Source: JAPUME01 sp027294185
GTDB taxonomy: Bacteria > Acidobacteriota > Terriglobia > UBA7540 > JAPUME01
Length of the DNA: 64,000 bases
Assembly: GCA_963555835.3 (NCBI GenBank)
Contig: CAUVWZ020000002.1
Span: 372,001-436,000 of the forward strand
Direction of reading: 5' to 3'
A program made the translations under genes and the position numbers. Each line of letters opens with the position of its first letter. Within the stretch, counting starts at the first letter, position 1. Positions 18,501 to 24,577 of the stretch are shown piece by piece. The notes beneath the pieces were generated by a model, which was not told the DNA's origin, did not search any database, and was given only the letters and a program-made list of their open reading frames with translations.

Positions 18501-19079
18501 ATCCTGGAAGAGTTCCAGAAGATCGGCTATCCCGTGTTCACCCTGGGATCGCTCCCCATTGACGACGACATCGTCTGGAAGCTCTTTGGTGGGGACGTTG
18601 AGGAAGGGCTCATCGAGCATCCGATGGACATTGGGGACGTCTGGAAAAACTCCTATAGCGAGAATACCAGCGTGAAGGTGTGGGCCGCCAAATACACTGC
18701 CCGGCACCCAAATCTGGTGGCGCTCGAACTATCCAGTTTCAAGTGCGGCCACGACGCCCCGATCTATACCGTGGTCGAAGAGACCGTCACCAAATCGGGA
18801 ACGCCGTATTTCTCCTTCAAGGATATTGACGAAAATAAGCCCATTGGATCCATTAAGATCCGGGTTGAGACCATCGCATACTTCCTGAAGCGCTACCGCG
18901 AAGACATGCTCTCGCGTGCAAAGAAGAAGCTGGAGATTGATGACCAACTCAAGGCTTTTGAAGACAAACTGCGAGGGGATTTGGGGGCCGGTGGGGAATC
19001 GATCGGTGTAGGGCCTCCCCCGTATGTCGAGGAGACTCCTGTGGGAATTTCAACAGTGAAAAACGATCAGGAGCTCTGA
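15540..19079 (+). CDS. Large double-ATPase CoA-activase (BadF/BadG/BcrA/BcrD family + DUF2229)
   Basis: 1179 aa, ATG start with CTCAGGGGG upstream. Two ASKHA ATPase domains in tandem: the first begins IGLDVGSTTVKAVVIDP (residue 11), the second FMGIDGGSTSTKAVLFD (about 362). Each keeps the activase [4Fe-4S] cysteines: C139 in DKCAGGTGAVIDK and C178 in AGKCGVFAETDI; C481 in TQCSAGNGYFLQ and C520 in YGCAVFMQSDIV. About residues 655-665 hold CYFCKNKCLR, and residues about 775-1000 form DUF2229 (IGIPRALNQYSMNPLFSAYF, then GAIDPCFPSKIGIPHVHNLL). Classical activases are homodimers of 260 aa that hydrolyse ATP to push an electron into a dehydratase or reductase. Here both halves are on one chain. The COG3581-like partner is encoded immediately upstream. 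Confidence 0.88.
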   Translation: MAEKHSGHVMIGLDVGSTTVKAVVIDPSNDKILWSDYQRHDTKQPEKCLEFLNRIDAEMGVPREKIRMFVTGSGGGGIADMIGGKFVQEVNAVALAVEKLYPTCGSVVELGGQDAKIIIFKEDPETGRKKKIPSMNDKCAGGTGAVIDKINSKLKIPAEELCNMGYFDIKLHPVAGKCGVFAETDINGLQKSGVPADELMASLFEAIIQQNLSVLTRGNTLRPDVLLLGGPNTYIKGMRDCWKANIPKVWAERKFPLPEGVDPQDLIVVPENAQYFAAIGSVEFGKDEEDSVGAYQGSDKLDWYINVGRLEEKQKKGGSGLSKDQKDLVDFKKRFTMEKFIPATFSPGEVVEAFMGIDGGSTSTKAVLFDKDKKLLIKCYQLSKGNPIEDTKDMFENLTKQVESHGAKLKLLGIGTTGYAKDLLKDVLAADVAIVETVAHTESALHFYPETDVICDVGGQDIKIIILQDGRVKDFKLNTQCSAGNGYFLQSTAANFGVEVEEYADQAFAAQSMPMFGYGCAVFMQSDIVDFQRQGWKPNEIMAGLASVLPKNIWLYVSQIANIAALGKNFVLQGGTQYNLAAVKSQVDFIESRFKDKGMMPNVIVHKHCGESGAIGAAIEAHRLWTRGRKTTFIGLEAVQNISYVTHRNEDTRCYFCKNKCLRTFIDVKVSSDGEVENLGSKTSKIPIAPGVKRLIVGNSCEKGLVEDVNAMREIKKGLDSMKGSNPNMAEVAARWAFRSYNPPQVADPLPKVVITSKQKARVRMMKNRSEIRIGIPRALNQYSMNPLFSAYFESLGVKTENIVYSDYTSEELYKTGAKRGAIDPCFPSKIGIPHVHNLLYVKHKKKPLDYIFFPMIDDLPSDLVNVQAHRSCPTVAATPEAVKAAFIKEGDLFADMGLKYMDPLVNPGKPDLFERQMYLEFVDILGLSAGESQRATREAYKALDHFENGILRKQGREILEKLEAENGIGIVVLGRPYHNDPGVNHEILEEFQKIGYPVFTLGSLPIDDDIVWKLFGGDVEEGLIEHPMDIGDVWKNSYSENTSVKVWAAKYTARHPNLVALELSSFKCGHDAPIYTVVEETVTKSGTPYFSFKDIDENKPIGSIKIRVETIAYFLKRYREDMLSRAKKKLEIDDQLKAFEDKLRGDLGAGGESIGVGPPPYVEETPVGISTVKNDQEL

Positions 19080-19111
19080 GAACAAGTTCCACGGGTCGAA
19101 GAAATTGGCGG

Positions 19112-19136
19112 AGAGAGAGGAATCCTTCCTCTCTCT
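19112..19136 (+). terminator. Hairpin after the activase gene, possible terminator
   Basis: AGAGAGAGGAA, a three-base loop (TCC), then TTCCTCTCTCT: an 11-bp perfect stem 32 bases after the activase stop. A run of T does not follow, so it may be a transcript-end or stability hairpin rather than a full intrinsic terminator. Confidence 0.5.
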
Positions 19137-19153
19137 TGCCATTTAGGGAGAAG

Positions 19154-19182
19154 TTGACAAAGGGGTGAGGTTCTGCTATTCA
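19154..19182 (+). promoter_or_regulatory. Sigma-70-type promoter candidate for the 19.2 kb small gene
   Basis: A perfect TTGACA (19154-19159), 17-base spacer and TATTCA (19177-19182), 42 bases before the ATG at 19224 and just after a strong hairpin. The -10 is weak (TAT only). Confidence 0.5.
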
Positions 19183-19223
19183 ATACCCCAGTTCCTTTAA
19201 TCGCTAAATCGAGGTTGATTCCC

Positions 19224-19523
19224 ATGGTGTTTGAATCCGAAAAGGTAATGTTTGAAATCTACAAAGAGACCGTCTATAACGGCCATTACCGCGTTGTCTA
19301 CTTTACGGAGCTCGGCGACCATAACAAGGAGGGTGATATCAACCATGCCATGGCGGGTGAGCACTACTACGATGGTTTTATTAATAACTTCCGGCGGGTG
19401 GAAGCAAAACAGGTGATCCGGAAGATTCTGCAACGCCTGAATGACGGAGAGCAAGTATCTGTCAAGGAGATCGACAACGAACTCCAGCCGTTCATGCCTC
19501 AGGCTGCAAATACGGGAAGCTAA
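19224..19523 (+). CDS. Small conserved-looking protein of unknown function
   Basis: 99 aa from ATG 19224, with GAGG nine bases upstream. The sequence is soluble, acidic and aromatic-rich: EIYKETVYNGHYRVVYFTELGDHNKEGDINHAMAG..., then helical VIRKILQRLNDGE. No signal peptide, transmembrane segment, metal motif or recognisable domain. Its own promoter candidate and a good ribosome site argue that it is a real gene. It precedes the TPR gene by 38 bases. I do not recognise the family. Confidence 0.65.
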   Translation: MVFESEKVMFEIYKETVYNGHYRVVYFTELGDHNKEGDINHAMAGEHYYDGFINNFRRVEAKQVIRKILQRLNDGEQVSVKEIDNELQPFMPQAANTGS

Positions 19524-19561
19524 CAGGGCACCGGCCTGCCTTTATCCTTCCGCTGTTTTCG

Positions 19562-19915
19562 ATGGGAAAAAAAAGATTCTGGCGAGATGAAGTCATCGGA
19601 GAGGGTCTGGCCCGCGACGTGTACGAGGCGGAGCGGGAGGAACGAACTCTGATTGAAGCCTATCCTAAGGAGGCGCGTCCTTACTGCCGGCTGGGGGTGC
19701 TTCTTCAATTTCAGGGCCGAAAGGATGAGGCAATCGGTTATTTCCAGAAGAGTGTTGAGCTGGACGCGGCGGCCGCCGAACCTCATATTCACCTCGGGCG
19801 CATCGATGCCATGGAGGAAAACTACGAGTCGGCATGGAAGCATGCGCGACAGGCGGAAAAATTGGGGGATCCCTCTTTGCGGGAACAGTTGGAGCGGTAT
19901 CCGAAACTCACCTAG
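19562..19915 (+). CDS. Small TPR-repeat protein
   Basis: 117 aa starting MGKKRFWRDEVI. Residues about 30-110 hold two to three tetratricopeptide repeats (AYPKEARPYCRLGVLLQFQGRKDEAIGYFQKSVELDAA, then PHIHLGRIDAMEENYESAWKHARQAEKLGD). No signal peptide, so a cytoplasmic protein-protein adaptor is likely. Partner unknown. It sits between the orphan small gene and the ferredoxin gene. Confidence 0.75.
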   Translation: MGKKRFWRDEVIGEGLARDVYEAEREERTLIEAYPKEARPYCRLGVLLQFQGRKDEAIGYFQKSVELDAAAAEPHIHLGRIDAMEENYESAWKHARQAEKLGDPSLREQLERYPKLT

Positions 19916-19950
19916 ACCGCTGGATTTGTGCGAAACGGGAACCTCAGGGC

Positions 19951-19979
19951 TTCAAAAGTGGCGCATCATCTGCTATTAT
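19951..19979 (+). promoter_or_regulatory. Promoter candidate for the ferredoxin gene
   Basis: TTCAAA (19951-19956), 17 bases, TATTAT (19974-19979), 36 bases upstream of the ferredoxin ATG. Four of six and five of six matches to the sigma-70 hexamers with ideal spacing. Confidence 0.5.
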
Positions 19980-20014
19980 TAGAAAGGTAGGATCGATTTC
20001 TGCAGGATTGCCGA

Positions 20015-20356
20015 ATGCCGACTCTCGTAAAAAGCGAACCGAAATCCAAAGGTCTTACGAATCGCCGTAAGAAAAAACCCCGCGAGATAGCTGTGATCAA
20101 CGAATGTTGCACGGGCTGCTCGGGCTCTCCGGCCTGCGTTGCCTACTGCCCGGTCGAGGACTGCATGTTCTGGGTGCAGGATGAGGATCACCCGACGATG
20201 GGCGTAATTCAGGTCGACCCCCAGACCTGCATCGGGTGCAAGTTGTGCACCAGCAAAGGGCCGGACGGGACCTTCCTGGACGGCTGCCCATGGGACGCCA
20301 TCGATATGGCCCCCATTGCCGAGGTAGAGGCAACCTACGGCCCAATGGACTACTAA
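20015..20356 (+). CDS. Ferredoxin, two [4Fe-4S] clusters
   Basis: 113 aa. A basic N-terminal stretch (KSKGLTNRRKKKPRE) precedes the fold. First cluster motif: CTGCSGSPACVAYCP (C-x2-C-x5-C-x3-C-P); second: CIGCKLC followed by 12 residues and CPW. Both are modified from the plain CxxCxxCxxxCP pattern by insertions, as seen in some electron-transfer subunits rather than clostridial ferredoxins. It is a plausible acceptor for KorAB and donor for the activase system upstream, but that link rests on neighbourhood only. The last codons and stop are part of an 18-base tandem duplication. Confidence 0.88.
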   Translation: MPTLVKSEPKSKGLTNRRKKKPREIAVINECCTGCSGSPACVAYCPVEDCMFWVQDEDHPTMGVIQVDPQTCIGCKLCTSKGPDGTFLDGCPWDAIDMAPIAEVEATYGPMDY

Positions 20357-20385
20357 AGCCGGATGGACTACTAAAGCCGGATGGA
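20345..20385 (+). repeat. 18-base tandem duplication across the ferredoxin stop codon
   Basis: ATGGACTACTAAAGCCGG occurs at 20345-20362 and again at 20363-20380, followed by a five-base partial third copy. The ferredoxin ends in the first copy (Met-Asp-Tyr-stop), so the second copy is untranslated. Confidence 0.9.
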
Positions 20386-20418
20386 AAAGTAGTTCTCCTG
20401 CCTTCTGCGTTCTCCAAG

Positions 20419-21297
20419 CTAGCGTTTCTGGGACCCTCGCTCAAGTATGGCCCGGCGGGTGCGATTTGCCTGGTCGCGGATTTCCGGGGTCATTCCCGGC
20501 GTTCCCCTGGCGAAAGGCTCGACCAGCGGAAGGTCTTCGGATTCACCCACCAGGTACAGTGCCCGCAACGCTTCCCGGACATGGTCATGGCTGGCAGAGA
20601 GAAGCGCCAGCCGGTCTCCGTTTTCGACCTGTGCCCCTTCTTCGGCCAGTTTTGATTCGAAAGTACCGGGCACGGGTGATCGGACTTCCATCTCTTCATC
20701 GACACCGGTTTCGATGCGGGCCACCAGGGTACCCTGATCGATCGCATTATCTACCTGGAGGCGAAATCGCAGGGTCCCGGTCCCCGGCGACCGAAGAATG
20801 AAGGGGCTCAGCATTCGGCGCAGTTCCCGACGGGCATTGGTGTCGCTGTAGCGGACGAGCGACAGGGCCGCATTTCGCCGGACCATGGGTTCGGGATCGT
20901 TCAGGAGTTCGAGCAGGGCAGGGTGAAATTCATCCGCCTCCGGGTCCAGGCCCATAAACCATGCGACGGTGATACGCAACTCCACCGAATCATGTTGCGC
21001 GAGACGGGCGATCTGGGGGTACCAGCGGCGGACGGAAGAATCGCCTTGCTCGAGCCTTCCGGCGATCTGGGCGACGGCATGTTGAGCTTTTCGTGGCTTT
21101 TGGGCATCGGCAAGATAGGTGTCGATGTCCCCCTCCGTGAGGGTCCTTCCGAACCAGGTCTGGTACCAAAAAAGGAATGGAACAAGCACCATGGCCACGG
21201 TCAACCCGGTTAGAATAAGCGTGGAGCGAGGGGGGCGCGCGGCACTGCGCTCGGCGGGCGATTGAACGCCTGTTGAGGGTTCCGGAACCTGGTTCAT
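20419..21297 (-). CDS. Membrane-anchored HEAT-repeat protein with barrel-sandwich (biotinyl-lipoyl-like) domain
   Basis: 292 aa. After a short cytoplasmic N-terminus one transmembrane segment (LILTGLTVAMVLVPFLFWYQTWF, about residues 27-49) leads to an extracytoplasmic region. Residues about 65-165 form HEAT-like helical repeats (QHDSVELRITVAWFMGLDPEADEFHPALLELLNDPEPMVRRNAALSLVRY). Residues about 170-245 resemble half of a HlyD/biotinyl-like barrel-sandwich fold (VRSPVPGTFESKLAEEGAQVENGDRLALL). There is no MKM lysine, so it is not lipoylated or biotinylated in the usual way. It is divergent from the CDGSH gene and convergent with the ferredoxin gene. Function unknown; a scaffold or assembly role in the cell envelope is possible. 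Confidence 0.72.
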   Translation of the reverse strand: MNQVPEPSTGVQSPAERSAARPPRSTLILTGLTVAMVLVPFLFWYQTWFGRTLTEGDIDTYLADAQKPRKAQHAVAQIAGRLEQGDSSVRRWYPQIARLAQHDSVELRITVAWFMGLDPEADEFHPALLELLNDPEPMVRRNAALSLVRYSDTNARRELRRMLSPFILRSPGTGTLRFRLQVDNAIDQGTLVARIETGVDEEMEVRSPVPGTFESKLAEEGAQVENGDRLALLSASHDHVREALRALYLVGESEDLPLVEPFARGTPGMTPEIRDQANRTRRAILERGSQKR

Positions 21298-21462
21298 AGC
21301 GGAGAGCTATTTTCCTTGTAGGATTTATTTCTCTACTGTTATTATAACTTGAACCCGTTATTAATAGTGTAGATTCAGGAGTTTAGCGCGAAACTTTCAA
21401 CCGGAACTTTCCCTCATTTTCTCCTGTCCTAACGGGCCAACTAAACCACCTCAGAGGTAGAA

Positions 21463-21705
21463 ATGGCTGAAACCAGGATTACCATTAACAGTAACGGGTC
21501 GATTCGCCTGGAGGGCGATTTTACGATTTATGACCGCGAGGGACGAGCTTTCGGTCTCGCCGGTCGAACGAAGATTTCGCTATGCCGCTGCGGACTTTCC
21601 GCTAACAAACCCTTCTGTGACGGCAGTCACCGGGGAGGAGGGTTTGTTTCAGAAATCGAAGCCCGCGAGCTTCCTCCACCCGCGCCCAAGCCCGCCTCGG
21701 GTTAA
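21463..21705 (+). CDS. CDGSH iron-sulfur domain protein
   Basis: 80 aa with one CDGSH-type [2Fe-2S] domain: LCRCGLSANKPFCDGSHRGGGF, i.e. C-x-C-x9-C-D-G-S-H, the three-Cys one-His ligand set of mitoNEET-like proteins. GRTKISLCRCG is typical of bacterial single-domain members. Such proteins are small, redox-active and can transfer clusters; the physiological partner is unknown. CAGAGG lies ten bases before the ATG. The gene sits alone between two minus-strand genes. Confidence 0.93.
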   Translation: MAETRITINSNGSIRLEGDFTIYDREGRAFGLAGRTKISLCRCGLSANKPFCDGSHRGGGFVSEIEARELPPPAPKPASG

Positions 21706-21841
21706 TTCCCGGTACTAAGAGGGCAGCGCAGAACCTGTATTTTGGTTCTGCGGAATTTGGGTGAGAAAAGGAAAGCAGCGAAACTCGCCGCGGCGAGTTC
21801 CGCGCTGCTGGTTCTTCCCCAGTCTTCGACCGCGACAGTGC

Positions 21842-22291
21842 TTAGAGGCGGTACAGCATCCAGTAGACCACCACTCCTGTCAGGGACACGTAAATCCACA
21901 GCGGAAGGGTCCAGCGGGCGATGCGGACATGGCGCTCGAAACGGCCTCGCAGGGCTCGATAAATCGTCATTATGGCCATCGGCACAATCACCACGGCCAG
22001 AATCGTGTGGGAGATCAAGACGGTAAAGTATACGGGTCGAATCCAACCCTGACCGGTGAAGCGGACCGAGCCGACATGGTAGTGGTAGGTCAGATAGGAT
22101 ACCAGGAAGAGGATCGAGACTCCGAAAGCGCATCCCATACAGATCTTGTGCGCTCCCACCTTTTTCCTCCGGATCATCAGATAACCCAGAGTCAGCAGCA
22201 GGGCACAGATTCCGTTCAGAGTCGCATTGACGCCCGGCAGAGCGGAGTAGGGAATAAGCAAGGCCAGAGGAAGCGAAACTCCGTCTGTCAC
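21842..22291 (-). CDS. DUF420 membrane protein
   Basis: 149 aa from a GTG (22291) that overlaps the stop codon of the ABC permease gene (GTGA), so the two are translationally coupled. It has four or five hydrophobic segments with conserved histidines: KVGAHKICMG, SYLTYHYHVG, ISHTILAV and a C-terminal PLWIYVSLTGVVVYWML. This is DUF420, a family found next to cytochrome oxidase and heme A genes; in Bacillus and Staphylococcus relatives (YozB/CtaM) it is needed for oxidase activity. Its location at the end of the oxidase cluster supports a role in oxidase maturation. Confidence 0.88.
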   Translation of the reverse strand: MTDGVSLPLALLIPYSALPGVNATLNGICALLLTLGYLMIRRKKVGAHKICMGCAFGVSILFLVSYLTYHYHVGSVRFTGQGWIRPVYFTVLISHTILAVVIVPMAIMTIYRALRGRFERHVRIARWTLPLWIYVSLTGVVVYWMLYRL

Positions 22292-23106
22292 AGGGAACCT
22301 GGATTGGTCTTGCGGGAGGCCAAAGTGAAGGAAGCGAACAGAGTGAGGAGGGCAAAGCAGGAAGTCACTGCCACCGACAAGGGCAGGGAAGGAAGCTCGA
22401 CGGCTACGGATGGATTTCCCGCGTAGAGAATATGTCGCAGCGCCGCCATTCCGTAGGTTAAAGGATTCAGTTTCATGACCCAGCGAATCCACCAGGAGGC
22501 TCCCGTGATGGGAAACAGAGCGCCGGAAAGCATCCACATGGGAATCAGCACCAGATTCATAATGGCATGAAAACCCTGAGTTGACTCCGATTGCCAGGCG
22601 ATGGAGAAGCCGAGCCCCGTAAGCGCGAAGGCGATCAGGAAAAGCACCCCCAGCAGCAAAATCACCTGCCGCCCCCCCAGGGGGATTCCCACCAAGGGCG
22701 CCAGCAGCACGAAGACCAGCCCCTGGAGAAAGGCCAAAGTGGTTCCCCCCAGCACCTTGCCCAGAACGATGGTCGGTCGCGAAACGGGAGCCACCAGCAC
22801 GGAGAGAAGAAATCCTTCTCTGCGGTCCTCGATAAGCGAAATGGTGGAAAAGATTGCGGTGAACAGGACGATCAATATCACCGTCCCCGGAAAGAAATAC
22901 TCCAGATAGTTGATCTCTTCGGTTTGGCCGGAACCCGGCATGCGGAACGACCTGCCGAAACCCGATCCGATGAGAATCCAGAAAACCAGTGGAGTCCCCA
23001 GCGCCCCCACTACACGGCCTCTCTGCCGGTAAAACCGCACCAGCTCCCGATGCCAAAGAGTTGCGACGGAGAGAAGGAAGCCGGAAAATTGTGTTGTAAA
23101 ACTCAT
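22288..23106 (-). CDS. ABC-2 type transporter permease
   Basis: 272 aa from ATG 23106 (MSFTTQFSGF). About six transmembrane segments; the conserved ABC-2 features are LSVLVAPVSRPTIVLGKVLGGT, a helix-loop rich in Gly, and SGALFPITGASWWIRWVMKLNPLTYGMAALR near the end, as in DrrB/NatB/NodJ-like exporters. It pairs with the ATPase at 23.5-24.5 kb. Substrate unknown; because it lies between ctaB and the DUF420 gene, I infer a function in cytochrome oxidase or cofactor assembly. Confidence 0.9.
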   Translation of the reverse strand: MSFTTQFSGFLLSVATLWHRELVRFYRQRGRVVGALGTPLVFWILIGSGFGRSFRMPGSGQTEEINYLEYFFPGTVILIVLFTAIFSTISLIEDRREGFLLSVLVAPVSRPTIVLGKVLGGTTLAFLQGLVFVLLAPLVGIPLGGRQVILLLGVLFLIAFALTGLGFSIAWQSESTQGFHAIMNLVLIPMWMLSGALFPITGASWWIRWVMKLNPLTYGMAALRHILYAGNPSVAVELPSLPLSVAVTSCFALLTLFASFTLASRKTNPGSL

Positions 23107-23129
23107 GCGACAAGCCAATCCTGGCGACT

Positions 23130-23360
23130 TTAACCTGGGTTTTTCGGGCTTTTGGAACTCAGCAGGCTGCGGAGCCCGTTCTTTCGAACCGCAAAGAAAA
23201 AGACAGGAAAGAAAATCACCACCACAACCAGGCCAAAAAGGATCAGCAGGAGGCCGTCCAAATATTGCGCCTGACCGCTCAAGAGGGTCCACCCGACCGT
23301 GCCCAGGGCCAATAGAGTCATCACCAGGCAAAAGATTACGAGTAAGATTTGTTCCCGCAT
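23130..23360 (-). CDS. Small two-helix membrane protein
   Basis: 76 aa from ATG 23360; ribosome site unclear, so the start is provisional. Two hydrophobic helices (ILLVIFCLVMTLLALGTVGWTLL and GLLLILFGLVVVVIFFPVFFFAV) and a basic tail. Located between the ABC ATPase and permease genes with the same orientation, 23 bases before the permease. I do not recognise a named family. Confidence 0.6.
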   Translation of the reverse strand: MREQILLVIFCLVMTLLALGTVGWTLLSGQAQYLDGLLLILFGLVVVVIFFPVFFFAVRKNGLRSLLSSKSPKNPG

Positions 23361-23539
23361 ATCTGAATACTCAAGCTCCTGTTCAAGCGATGTTCCGATC
23401 CAGTGTGAGGGGGACTCAGGTCCCCGCACCGGGCGCTGATTCGTTTAGGATCGAAACACTTAACATTCTATGCTGAATCAACGGGGTGCCGCAATCCCGA
23501 AAGAGTCCGTGCGTTTTCAACCGTAACCGTGATGATCTG

Positions 23540-24514
23540 CTAGACTCGATTCGCCGAAACAGGTTTGTGATCATCTTCCCCCGACCAGAAGCGGTGTCCC
23601 GTCTCGCGGATGAAAACATCTTCCAGCGTGGGTCGGGCCAGCGTTACTGCGTCCACCTGGGAGCCGAAGGCATCCATCAGTTGGGCAATGAACTCGTGAG
23701 CTCGTGGCCGCTCGATGCGTAGCGTGCCGCCGAGGAGAGTCCCGTTGACCTGGAAGCGTTGGGCGACCTGTTGTCGAAGCTTTTCGGGATGCTTTGTTTC
23801 GACGACGATGATCTCGCCACCGAGCTTCTTCTTCAGGGATTCGGGCGAGTCGAGAGCGACCAAGCGTCCTCCGTCAAGAAAGCCGACGCGGCTGCAGCGG
23901 TCCGCCTCATCGAGCAGATGGGTCGTCAGCAGGATCGTGACCCCCTCCTGCCTGCGGAGCGTTTCCACGTATTCCCAAAGGTCGCGGCGCGCGCCCGGGT
24001 CGAGGCCAGCGGTGGGCTCATCCAGCAAAAGTAGCTCAGGCCGGTGGAGGAGTCCTTTTGCAAGCTCTACCCGGCGCCTGAGGCCGCCCGAAAGGGTTTC
24101 GATTCGGTCCTTCCGCCGTCCCGTCAAACCCAGCCGTTCCAGCTCGGCTTCGATGCGATTGCGCAACTCGGCGCCCAAGAGGCCGTAAAGATGGCCGTGA
24201 TGGCGCAGATTTTCTTCAACCGTGAGCTTGATGTCGAGACTCTGGGATTGGAAGACGACTCCGATTCGGGCGCGGACCGAGTGGGGATCCTTGCGAACGT
24301 CGAATCCGAAAACGCGCGCTGTCCCCTGGCTGGGAAGGAGCAGGGTGGACAGGACTCGAAAGGCGGTGGTTTTCCCTCCGCCGTTTGGGCCCAGCAACCC
24401 GAAAATCTCTCCTCGTTCCACGGTGAAGCTGATTCCCTGGAGCGCGAAGCGTCCGGACCCCTGGGAATAGACGTGCGACAGACCTTCGACTTCGATGAGG
24501 GGTCGATCACTCAT
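23540..24514 (-). CDS. ABC transporter ATP-binding protein
   Basis: 324 aa. Walker A GLLGPNGGGKTTAFRVL, Q-loop VFQSQSLDIKLTVEENL, signature LSGGLRRRVELAKGLLHRPELLLLDEPTAGLDP with Walker B, and H-loop ILLTTHLLDEADRCSRVGF. The C-terminal extension of about 80 residues (KHPEKLRQQVAQRFQVNGTLLGG...) is the DrrA/NatA/CcmA-like extra domain. Works with the permease encoded downstream to export an unidentified substrate. Likely part of the oxidase/heme A gene cluster, 63 bases after ctaB on the minus strand. Confidence 0.93.
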   Translation of the reverse strand: MSDRPLIEVEGLSHVYSQGSGRFALQGISFTVERGEIFGLLGPNGGGKTTAFRVLSTLLLPSQGTARVFGFDVRKDPHSVRARIGVVFQSQSLDIKLTVEENLRHHGHLYGLLGAELRNRIEAELERLGLTGRRKDRIETLSGGLRRRVELAKGLLHRPELLLLDEPTAGLDPGARRDLWEYVETLRRQEGVTILLTTHLLDEADRCSRVGFLDGGRLVALDSPESLKKKLGGEIIVVETKHPEKLRQQVAQRFQVNGTLLGGTLRIERPRAHEFIAQLMDAFGSQVDAVTLARPTLEDVFIRETGHRFWSGEDDHKPVSANRV

Positions 24515-24577
24515 ATCAGGTTCGGGGATTCCTAAAGGCCGCCTCGGGAGCGAGTCGAAAGGGAGCGCGAAACCGAT

